Positions 22,101-33,100 of a DNA stretch of 64,000 nucleotides are shown here, piece by piece (within the stretch, counting starts at the first letter, position 1; the number at the start of each line of letters is the position of its first letter). The translations under genes and the position numbers were made by a program. The DNA comes from Akanthomyces muscarius. Taxonomy: Eukaryota > Ascomycota > Sordariomycetes > Hypocreales > Cordycipitaceae. The stretch is taken from assembly GCF_028009165.1 (NCBI RefSeq), contig NC_079243.1:3844001-3908000 (forward strand), written 5' to 3'. The notes beneath the pieces are model-generated. The model was not told the DNA's origin, did no database searches, and saw only the letters and a list, made by a program, of their open reading frames with translations.

Positions 22101-24956
22101 CTGCAGTTGCGGCAATAACGCGCAGCTGGCGATTGCCTCGGCGACGGAGCTCACCCGGCATGTTATACTAAGCTTTTGGGCCAATGCATATGAACTCGTT
22201 AAGCATTCGGTAGCGTCTTGGCCGGAGAAGCATCTCGTGCAAAATATGCTTCATGACGCCATCGGGGACCGCAAGACGGGCTACATCTGGGACGCACGGC
22301 GCACAAGGCGTGTCCTGACGTGGCCGGTGGCATTGCCTATTGCGCAGTAGGATGACCCGACAAAGACAGAACATTGGTATAAACAGGTACAGTGAATTAA
22401 TGCGCTCAGATATTACTCAGAAGTGCCTGTGGGGGGTTTGCGACGGTGCTTGCAATTCATGTACATGTGTGCAGGCAGGTACGGAGCAAAGAGTAATGCA
22501 AAGCTAACGCTGCGGCTCACGGCAAGGCCCTGCATCTGCATACAAGCTAAACCAATTGGGGCTGGTTCTGGAGCATGGAGGCTATTCGTTCGCCTAGAGC
22601 GATGAGCAGTTCGATATGATCAAATCCGAAGCCGGATTGGCGTGCAGGTCACCGCAAGTCTGCCTATCCGAAAGATATAGATGGGGACATGGGGCAAATC
22701 ACCGAGGGTTTGCTATGAGCTACAGTTTACCACTGTGAGCATCAACATATTTTCTGCTGACCAGGACCAAGACACCGCTTCTCCCCCACAGTGACAGGCT
22801 GCGGGCTTGCTTGGGGGCTGACGCCAGAAGCCCGAAGAGAACAAGAGGCCGAATTGAGCTGGACCGGACATTGGGCGAAAGCGGCAGATGTGTTTCTTGG
22901 CCTTGTCTAACTAGCTAATTGAGTGGGTTTTGGAGTTGAGTGGGTAGTTCGACAAAAGGACCATGCCCCTGCCACGCTACTCTGGACGAGCCCGCGACTC
23001 GTCCGGGACTAGTGTCGGCTGCCCCCCTGGTCTGAATTGGAGGGGCTTGAGAGGGGGACATCTGCTGGGGGCAATGCCGTTCGATGTTCCGGCTGGAATA
23101 GCGACTTTGAAAGATATCGTTGCAGAGTTTTGTCTCTGAGCAGAGACGCTGGAGCCACGTTGCTAGCAGGGATACCGAGACAATACGACAAAGATAAGGA
23201 CGACGTATAATGAGAAGATGCTATAGAGCTGCACATGTGCTGAAGCGGACTTGATGCGGCGCCATGCAGCGGAAAAGAGCACTCTTGCACATGAAGCCCG
23301 GTACGTAGGGCTACAGTCTCAGACAAAGACTGTGGAGGCCTGAGAGCAAGGCAGCCTGGTGGCAACAGGCTTGCCCTTGGGCACCACAATCTATCTTGAC
23401 ATGTTAAAGAGGCGCCAAAGTGGCTTGATGTACCCAGGTTGCCTCCGTATTGCCCTTGCAAGTCTTGCAAGTAATACGGGGACTGTGGGATGGAGTCGCG
23501 AGTGGAAACATGATACGGAAGGCTCTGGCTTGATCCTCTATTGCGTGCGATATCGCGGGCATTGCCTGGAATATGGAAGCGGTCGTCTTTTCGCACTGAA
23601 ATCAACGAGCTTCGGGATTTATTATCGGAGGTATAAATGATGGGGCCGTATATGCAACTTGCACTTATTACTTCCGAACGTGGTGACTTGGCCGACGTGG
23701 TGAGCAGTCCGGGCAAATGGCGCCTTGCCAGCAACCACGAGGAACGTGTAGAACCACGACTCTGAGTTTTCTTTCGCTACGATTGGACCGCAGAATCATT
23801 AACATAATTAAAGGAACCTTTCAAACAGGTTTCCAAAGTGAGAGCCAGATGGGCTGGCATATGACCTTGGGCAAGACACAAGACTTGTCTAAGATATGGG
23901 GCGTGCAATCTGGGGGAAGGACCAAGGTGGCTGAATGTCCACGTGAATTGCAATGCAGAACAAGGCACATTGTTGGAGAAACAATCAAGACTGTTTTACT
24001 TTTTACTACAAGCAGAATGGCTAACAGGACCTCATCCACATGAAATGCCTCCGTCTCTTGGCGGCATTGTAGGCTGGAGATGCTGGCAGCTTGCTTGCTT
24101 GGCCTTGCTTGGTCCTATAACCGCGGAGCCCTTGGGGCCAGCCCACATTGCAAGTCCGGAACTGACAAAAGATAGGCAGGGAGCGAGAAGAAGGCATCGA
24201 AACGCACCCCTCCGGAAATCAAGCCTGGAGGCTATTTGGTTTCCACATCGAGGTCGTGCAACCCCACCGTGCTACGCTCCCACTCGGCGCGTAGCACACA
24301 ACGGGATGTGGTGCTGTTCCGATAAAGCAGAGAGAGCTGTTACACAAACAACGCTGTCAGAAAAGGTGAGCAGCAGACACACTTTGATAAGGTTTCTGCG
24401 GTGGTTGATTATGGGTGGTGCGGTCGAGACATGTGGTCACAAGGCAGGTGTTGCAGTGTAAGATGATGGTGTTGGAGGTCTACCATTACTGCATCAGACG
24501 GCGATATTACCACGACGGAATAAATGAGTGACAAGTTAGGCAATCATATGCTACCCCCCGGCCGTGGAATGAATGACCACACGACTCGGAAAACGGAGTA
24601 CACAAGAGCAATATAAGGAGATGCGAAAAACGACGGAGGTTCCAAGGCAAGCCAGACGAACAAACAGGCATAACGGGCGAGCAGGGAAGCGTGCTATCGG
24701 CGGGCCAGGCTACAGCGGGCTTAGCGTGCTGTGGCAGCGGTCAGCGGGTGACTCTTTGGTGGGCAAATGAGGCACCAGCAGCTACAGAGAGAACGGGCTG
24801 CTGGAAGCGAGGTTTCAGTGGCAACAGTGGGCAGCGAGGGCAAGTTACAACGCTGGCAGAGCTGTCCGCTAGATTGCAGTGGCGCCGGCTGGGGTAGCGG
24901 GGGCTTCCTGCACTGTACCTAGGTAGTCTGTACCAGTAGTGCAGTGAGTGAGTGGG

Positions 24957-24969
24957 CTCTCTCTCTCTC
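24957..24969 (+). repeat. (CT)n microsatellite
   Basis: Thirteen nucleotides of alternating CT in non-coding sequence, close to a TACCAGTA motif and a TACCTAGGTA palindrome. Confidence 0.75.
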
Positions 24970-25753
24970 ATTGATTTGATGGATGTGCCGGTGGGCGTCT
25001 GGTCCAAACTTGTTCGGGCCCCGGAGATATATGCATAACATCTTGTCCGGAAAAGGGTGAGCTGAAATTAAAAACAAAGGTGCTGCAGAAAGATACGACG
25101 ACCGGATTCCATCTTCATCTCTGCAAAAGGCACTAGAACGTCTCAAGATGAAGACGAAGCAGTCCCGCCAATTTCAGAGAGAGGGTCCCTCTCGCTCTCC
25201 CTCGCTCTCTCTGTCCGTGGAAGCTCCGCCATCACAGGGTACGCGGACAGGGCCCAGACGGGCGCTGCTGTTGGGGGCGCACCCGGTCCCTGTACCTGCC
25301 TAGCGCTACCAGTTCCAGCGTATCGACAGGCGATGCTGGCTGGCAACTGGCTGGGAGGAGAGGAGTCGGGACCTTTTGCCCAGAGTTTGGGTTGGGGACC
25401 GCCCCTCCGCCGATCGCTGGCTTGGGTTTGGGTGGTGGTGACTGACTGCTTGACTGGAGCCATGCTTCACCTGGCAGTTTCTCCGTACCTAGCATTGGTC
25501 GGTGCCGACCTGCTGCTGGCTTGAGCTTGCACGCTGCATGTGCCAATAGCATTGTCCGCAGTCCTTGGTTGCCTTTGCCTTGGGGCAGACAAGAACGAGG
25601 GCATTCGGCCACCCCCCCTTGGGACCCCCTCTCTTAGCGGCGTTAGCGGACAACTGTTAGCGCCTCTTCAGCAATCTTTCGGCACCCCCTCCCCCTGTGC
25701 AGCGCTGAAAAGAAGCCCGACATTGGCCCTGGGACCCCCCTACCAGTAAAAGC

Positions 25754-26544
25754 ATGCTGTACCTACCAGTAGCCTACCATTGTTCGTCTCTCCTCGGTCT
25801 TTTCTCACGCCCCCTCCTCTCCACCAAAGTATCTCCTCCTCCTCCTCATCCTCACCAACTTTCTTCCCACATGTGCATCCACTTCATTATCTTCTTACCA
25901 GTACCCACGCGCCCACGCTCTGAATCACCGTGCAGCCATCGCATCTCGTGGCTTTCCAGCCAGACGCCCCTCCCATGCATCCACAGCGCCATCCACCGCA
26001 CCCCTCCCTCTCTGCCCCGGCATGCCTCCATCACCAGGCGTCCCTGGAGCCCTTCGTCGACTGCACCCCCCCTTTGCCAGGACGGAGGACCACGCCTCTT
26101 TGTGTGCTACGCTCGCGCTGCTCCAACGACGCCGACTCTCTCTTCCCGGCCGTTCGCCGCTAATACTGGAAGACGACGGAGCCGGGACCCCAAGTCGACT
26201 CGCTCCCTCATCGAATATACATAATCGCCAGGCTTCCCATTCCCATCCTGCCCACCTGCACTTCTTTCCCCCACCGAACATTCTCACAATTCGCATTCTG
26301 TCCAACTCCCATGTTGTCAGTTCTCTGATAAGACGCAAGACAACATCCCACATCTCCCTCTTCACTCGCTTTATTACACGACCGTGTCTACGCTCCTGCT
26401 CGTACGACACTGCCTTTCGGCCAAGGACCCTCACTGGCTCTTCGACACCGTACACGACAGGACTACCACCCCTCTGCAACGAGAATCACGCCGACTGCCT
26501 GTCTATTATATAAGTTAATATATACAACTACGTATTGACTAGAC
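25754..26544 (+). promoter_or_regulatory. Probable long 5' leader of the Zn2Cys6 factor with upstream ORFs
   Basis: About 790 nt of C/T-rich sequence directly before the ATG at 26545, in the style of a fungal transcribed leader. It contains several upstream ATGs: one at 25754 opens a 156-codon frame ending at 26224, one at 25930 a 77-codon frame, one at 26022 a 163-codon frame ending at 26513, and one at 26311 a five-codon uORF (MLSVL, stop at 26328). A TATATAA at 26507-26513 is only 32 nt before the ATG, so it is unlikely to be the main TATA box. Transcript start is unknown; the leader is inferred. Confidence 0.45.
26311..26328 (+). other. Five-codon upstream ORF
   Basis: ATG at 26311 followed by four sense codons and TGA, wholly inside the presumed leader of the transcription factor. 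Translation of such uORFs commonly lowers initiation downstream; here that is inference. Confidence 0.4.
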
Positions 26545-29181
26545 ATGACGGCTCCTCAAACTCACCAGACCATCACGGTCAAAGACCCCGCTGCTGTCCG
26601 CAAGCGCAGACGTCGTGCCCCCGCTGGTGGTGCCGCTGACGACTGCTTTGCATGCACGAAACGCAACGTCAAGTGCGATCGCCGCCGGCCGTACTGCTCG
26701 CAATGTCTTGAAGTCGGCAACGAATGCTCTGGCTACAAGACCCAGCTGACTTGGGGTGTCGGCGTTGCCAGCCGTGGCAAGCTCCGTGGTCTGTCTCTGC
26801 CTATTGCCAAGGCACCCCCGGTGGCTCGTGAGCCCAAGAAGGCTCCCGTCGCCCGCGGCCGATCCAACTCGACCATGACTACAATCTCTTCTCACTGGGA
26901 CGAGCACGACGAAGTGCACCATGCCAGCCATCGTGGAGCCATTGACATCCCCGCCTCGCACTCCTCATACTCCAACTCGGGATACGACTACCTCTCCGTA
27001 CATCAGGAGCATGGCCACATGCACTCCCACTCTGTTCCTCACGGCAGCTGGAACAGCATCGGCTACAACCCATCCCACATGATTCACTCGCCAGACGCCC
27101 GAACGACGCCCAAGTTCTCCAAGTGGCCTCTGCCCATCATCACTGACGGCCTCTCCTCCTCGGTCGACTCTCTCAGCGAGGTGGACTACATGTCGCCCTT
27201 GAGTCAAGGATACTCTCGTGACGACATGCCGCCGTTCGGACACAGCCCTACAGTTGGCTACGATGGATTCCCCATTCACCACCAGACGTCTCCCATCTCC
27301 CGCAGCCCGCCCCCCACACTACTTCTTGACACCAGCCGCGTGTCCAACTCGTGTGGTGGCCTCGTCTATGGGGGCCCCTCAGACACCAGCTCCAGCCTCC
27401 ATTCGCAGCTCGACCACTTTGAGTCTATGCGCCATCCCAAGTCAGCAACGGACTGCGACGGTCTCAGTGAGCATCGCAATGAGCTGTGTCCGGCTTTCCC
27501 ATTCTAACTGTGAGCAGGTGTACCAGAGGTCAATCACGGCAACTGCAATGCCATGTCTCCAGGCTGGCACACCAGGATCAAGGAGGAGGATTTGCAATCA
27601 CCACTCTCCGAGTTCAACCCCAATCACTGGCCCTCTATCAGGGAGCAACCCCAGCCTCGCATCAGCCAGGATGTCACTTCCAAAATGACATTCTTCATGG
27701 ATTACTACAAGATGACCATGGCCCCCGCCATGGTTGTTATTGACACGCACCATAACCCCTTCAAGAACCATATTCTGCAACTTGCCAGCGGTAGTCAGAG
27801 TCTGCAGCATGCCATCTGCGCCCTAGCAGCCTGCAACCTTCGCATGAAGCGCAGGCTCAGTCTTGGGCAAGACACTCGCGAGCTGTATGAGAAGCTCATA
27901 GCCGAGAAGCGTGCTACTGAGAACGCCGGAGATGCTCCACCTCAAGACCCTTCACACGCTGAGGAAATCCAGCACCGCAACCTGGCCGTGCAGTTGCTCA
28001 ACCAGCAGCTGAGCGACCCGGTCAAGTCGAGTCACGACTCGGTCCTGGCTACCATCCTAATTCTCTGCCACTACCGCATGGCTGAGTCGGGAATCGCCAA
28101 GTTCCACACTCAATTTGCAGGCGTCAAGAAAATCCTGGCCATGAGGAGCCCACAGCAATTTGGTGGGTCTACCAGTGATGTCGCATGGATGGAGACGCTG
28201 TTTAGCTACTTTGACGCCATCTCGGCCACGATTAATGATCGCGAGGCGCAGCTGACCTCGGTTGATGACGGCTTTGCCGCTGGCACCATGCCTGCTGGCG
28301 CCGTCAACATGGTCGGCTGCGACCGCGAGCTGTTCAAGACGATTGGCAAGCTCGGTAGGCTAAACATGCTCTCCCAGCACAGGCCAGTCCAGAACATGGC
28401 TGGCTCCATGCAAGCAGCGGGGGATTCTCCGCTGGCATCCCGTTCCATGGGTCACGGCTACAAGAATAGCATCAGCAGCGTGCAGAGCCAGACTCAAGGA
28501 GCCGAATTATACGCCACGCCTACGAGCCAGCGCTTTGACGGCAACGGTTTCGGTACGGTACTTGATGACGATGAGCTCCTTACTTCGGCCATGTCTACCT
28601 CGACCGCCTTTGAGGACCGACGGGCCCTGTTCTGGGCTGAGTGGAAAGAGGCGCGCCAAGCACTGCAGCACTGGCACTTTGATGCCGGCGCCGTGGCCTC
28701 CGAGCTCCCTGGCGGCCCGAACCCCGGCCACCTCCGGGATCTGGAGTCGCTGTCGGAAGCGTTCCGCTACGCTGCCATGCTTTACACTGAGCGACTGGCC
28801 AGCCCAAGTCTGCCGTCGAGTCATACCAACTTCCAGAACCTTGTCAGTCAGGTGGTCTACTATGCCACAAGCCTCGAGGCGGGCAGCTCTGCCGAGAAGT
28901 TCCTGCTCTGGCCACTGTTTATTGCGGGCTCCGAGTGCGTCAACGAGCTGCAGCAGAACATTGTGCGCTCCAAGTGCAAAGACATCATGGCCCGCTCTGG
29001 CTACATGAACAACCTCGCCGCGTTGGACGTACTTGAGCGTCTGTGGTCTGGTGATTTCCGAAATGGCAGTGAGCTGGGCCTGTATGATGGCCAGCCCAAG
29101 ATGAGTGGAGCTCGAGGCCCATTCAACTGGTCCAAGTGCTTTGGAGGTCCAGGTGTCGGCGTCGAGTGGATTATGTTTTGA
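26545..29181 (+). CDS. Zn2Cys6 transcription factor with Fungal_trans_2-type domain
   Basis: Modelled as join(26545..27466, 27518..29181), 861 aa. The 51-nt intron has donor GTGAGC, branch CTAAC and acceptor GCAG, joining DGLS to VPEVNHG. A basic N-terminus (RKRRRR) precedes the binuclear cluster DDCFACTKRNVKCDRRRPYC-SQCLEVGNEC (about residues 32-60). The conserved-looking GYKTQLTWGVGVASRGKLRGLSLP follows. A Ser/His/Pro-rich middle (about 100-320) separates this from a helical regulatory region starting about residue 360 (MTFFMDYYKMTMAPAMVVID), typical of PF11951. I recall this N-terminal block as widely conserved in Pezizomycotina but cannot name the gene. A nuclear regulator; targets unknown. 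It stands alone in a gene-poor block with a long, uORF-bearing leader. Confidence 0.92.
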
Positions 29182-30134
29182 TTTAGCATTTCATGTTTTT
29201 GTTATCTATGTATTCGGGGCTTTATGATTGTCTTTTACTCGCGGGTATCACTTGGTCAGGAATGAAAAGCAAAAAGGTTTCCAACTTGGAAGAATGGCAT
29301 GTATTTTTATTGGTCACTGGGCGGTATCATGCACGGAGTCTGTGGGGCTATTTTCTTTTAGTAGGGGCATATCGGCGCAACTGCGGATTTCGTCGGGACG
29401 AATTGACGAATAGTACATATAATTGAAACTTGATCTCTGAAGCATATCTACTTGCAGTGCCTCTTTCTTTCTCCTCGTATAAGTTGGTGGCGTGATGGTT
29501 GAATCCACTTGTCCCGACCACCGAGCGGCCAACTGCCAAGATCTGTCACTTGTTTGGGTGGCAGGTACAAGCTTTGAGAGGGTTTTGCCCTGCCAATCAA
29601 GGGTAAAATCAGAGAGACAAGGGAGGACGTACACGGCAATGATGGGATCGAAGAACGATTGTTGTCGCCCTTCTTGGCATATGGGAAAACGGGGGCCGGC
29701 GGGCGACGGGCGGATCTGGCTGGCTGTGTCAACGTAGCTTGATGCTTGGGCGGGCAGCAGTTGATGAGGTGGGTTTAGCCGAGCGCCACGATATGTCCCG
29801 GCAGTTAGTTGTGCGTGTGTGTGCGTGCGAGCGCCGTTGCGAGGATGCCGCTGACGTAGATGCGGCTCTCTCTCTCTACTGTTCCCCGAGGCACTCTGGG
29901 TGTTGCTGTAGGTGGACTTGCTTTTACCTGCTCACTGAGCAATTACTCGCCATCCCCAAGCACATGCGTCTCTCTGGCTCGGACGTTTTTCTGTCTTTAA
30001 CCTAGGCGCACCCGCTAGAAACCGACGGATAATAAAATTCCGAGAAGAAGGAAGGAAACAGCCCAGGTACGACATGACATGTGGCCCAACGTCGCAACTC
30101 GCACGCGACGCCGGGAAACTTTAATATCTTGGTT

Positions 30135-30164
30135 GGTGGTGGTGGTGGTGGTGGTGGTGGTGGT
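30135..30164 (+). repeat. (GGT)10 microsatellite
   Basis: Ten uninterrupted GGT units in non-coding DNA. Seen directly; likely variable between isolates. Confidence 0.9.
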
Positions 30165-33100
30165 GTGCAGGCAATATTGCCAATGGCACTGTCCGCCCAC
30201 TCGGCGCCCGCCTTGCGCAAGGGCGAAACTCTGTCTACGGGCGTGATACGTTGCAGCGGAGAAACGATGAACGGACAACAGACTGACACCGCGGACAACG
30301 TACCCGGACGGGATAACGGAAGGTTTAAAGAAACACGCGATAACTGGTGTTTTGTCTGAAAGTCAATCTACTTGAGAGTAACTGATTGACGATGTGAATG
30401 ATTACAAAGATTGTGGTGATTAGTTTTGCTCAGGCTGGCTAAGTAGTCGACTACCGAGCATTCTTGTTAGTGGCTGGAGTTGGTTAGCTTGTGATCTGAC
30501 TAGTTCCTAGGGAAGGAACCTCGACGCGATTTTATCCATTTATTAGCCTTGCCGAACGCTGGGACAGGCTTGACATGTGTCATATTCCGAAAGATGGCGA
30601 TGCGTTCCGTCATCGCATCGACCAACGAGCGAGCTGCATCAAATGCATGAGCTCTGCATAGGAATGCCCTCGGCCGTGAACCTATTGCACAGGCTGCATC
30701 ATGTCGCTGCAGGCTCCCGTGCATAATCGCGCATTCAGCTGCCCAAGCCAGAAAATAGAAGGATAGAGTGTGGTTGCATGAGATGGCTCTTTGTGCTTGC
30801 CTGCTGTTGTTTTGCCTTGGTACGATGTGGCGACGCACGAACTGGGTTTTTGCTGTTCAAGCCACACACACACACCCCTCCCACGTTTCTCCATGCAGCT
30901 AAGCAAAAGCGCGATTGCTGCAGAGCCTATAAGCAACAAAGTGGGAGAGAGAGAGACGTATAGCTTGTAGATGCGCATGTGCTATGCGGAGTAGTGACCG
31001 GCCACATGACCAGACTACGCGCTGCGCTCGAATGGAACCAGGCATTTCCTCGGCGTTACGGTTTTCCTTGTAAGTCGTCGATTGCCAACTTCACAAGTAA
31101 AGAGAGACGCGGCCTCTGTATATCGGAAACAGGAATAATAATACAGGCTCAGCTCACAGCCTCGTTCAATGCCGCCCACCATTTTGATGCCTTTGATTAT
31201 TATGCCGCATGTGTACTTGTGCAGACTATATCATCTTGTCCATTATTATTATACCCCAGCTTGAAACAAGGCGGGCTTCTTCGCCCGCTGCCCAATTTTA
31301 AAACCAGGTGTCATCCTTTATGCGGCTGTTTTAAATTTCCGAAGACACAAACAAGCAACTCGTCGTCTGTCGTTGGGTCGGTCGGTGTAGTGTAGACACC
31401 GCACGTCATTGCGCTGTGCAGAAATCGTGACCGAATGGAATCTCGCTCTGCACAAAAGACCAAAACCCGCCTATCGAGATGCAAGAGATCAGGCAATTTT
31501 CCCACTTTTCTTTCTCCCTCGGTGCACGCTGCCTGGCGACGTCCGTTCGCCGCCCTTTGCCCCTCTGTGAGGGGGGGGCTTCTTTGGATCCCTGAAGCAC
31601 GCCTTGACAAGGCTGGGCAAAAGTTCCAGAAAATGGAACTCCCGGGAAGCTATCTCTGAAAGTGCCTTTGCGGTGGCTGTTCCAATTTACTCTTTTCTTC
31701 TCAGCTACACATCGTGCGCAGTGGTTTGATTCGCGAGGTTCGCTGACGAACTAGCACCGGGGACTCGACCAATGAGGTCAAGTGGTTTATTAGTCGCATC
31801 TGCTTGGTATCTCAAACTCGAACCCCATCCCGCATTGTTTCGCTGCACAATGGTAGAAAGAAGCAAAGACTACGCAGCCATTGCATATTTGCAGGTACCC
31901 GTTCTCCTCCCCATATACGCCCACACCCGTCCGCCCCCCCTTCCGACCGCCGGGGGGAGTGTGCGTGGGAAGAAAAAGAGGGTAGACTGAGTGCTTTGGG
32001 AAAAGGCGCCGCCGTGCGGGGAAAAACTGCCGTCTCGTTCAGTTGCAGCAGTGTGCGTGCAAGAATGCAGAGCCTCGGTCAGAGGCGCTAGCATCTATCT
32101 TCTCGCGTTGGTCGCGAGCGCGAGGGAACGCGAGATGCCAGCTGACTACCTGTTCGCCGAGTCAAGAAAGGCCACAGTATTTGCTGTAGCACAGCTGTTT
32201 CGCTCCATATGACTATTTATTAGTGAACGCCCAGCACTGAGATGGCTAGTCAGTAGTGCTTAACCGCTTGTAGGAAAAGACCGGCCCCCGAAGAAAAAAG
32301 TGTAAAATCGGGCTGGCGTTCACCAAGTACCAGCACGCTCCGCGCCTTGATTGGCGGAATTTCTAGCGTAGACTGGTCAAGCGTAAATGCTAGAGATGGG
32401 ATGGGCAGCAAAAAGCTTGCTTCCCAGCGGCGTAGCATCATGACTTGCTAGTTCAGCCACGAGCGCGTAGTGAGTTGGTACATGTGAGCAATCACAATGA
32501 GTGCGTTGGGGAAGAAGAAAAAAAGAGGCAAACCACCAAAGACTACTCAAGTGACGACTTGACTCGATTCGCACATAAAGATGAAGCCTGTCTAGGTTCG
32601 CGGCGCAGCTGGCCAAACCCGGCGATGCCTCGTCGATCCTTTGCCGTAGCTTCGCTGCTTTCCTGATCTGCCCTGTTGGCCCGTTGCACGTTGCACCGCA
32701 GCGGCCCGTATGAAATAGGGTTGATGCGAACATGGTCGATCGCCTGCTCCTTGGATTCCGCTCTCTCGGGAGATGTTCTTCTGCAGTGTAAATCCTCAAG
32801 CACGATTTGCCCATCGTCTGCGCATCTCTTACCCATCTCCTACCCATCCGTAAATCCACCGGGTTTCTAATTCTTTGCTAGGGACGTGCGGGCGCTCAAC
32901 CGCTCCCGCATGCAGTTTGAGACATGGCACATAACAATGAGTTTCTCCCACGTGTGAAGTTTCTATTTTAGAAAGAATGCGGGATGTGGTTCTCTTGGCC
33001 CCTCGTGGTAAATCAAAGACACTTTTCATTTTGACTTTGGGGGCTATCTTGGGGCTTTCCTGGTCGTGTGCGACAATGGGGCTCCCCGGGCAATACTCTA

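Larger units (their letters stand above)
14472..25753. other. 11-kb gene-poor region upstream of the Zn2Cys6 factor
   Basis: No ORF here combines a true ATG, coding-like composition and a recognisable family. Base composition is near 50 percent GC by eye, so it is not a classic AT-rich RIP block. Contents worth naming: a GA-rich run (16144-16173), a (CT) run (24957-24969), TACCAGTA motifs at 18795, 21314 and 24931, a TACCTAGGTA palindrome at 24916-24925, and a 241-codon open frame on the minus strand (23009-23734) lacking an ATG near its start. Confidence 0.5.

Noticed and set aside
31755..31835. tRNA-like D-arm sequence (AGTGGTTTATTAGT) followed by CTCGAACCCC
   Set aside because: Acceptor and T stems do not pair and the B box is on the wrong strand; treated as chance similarity.
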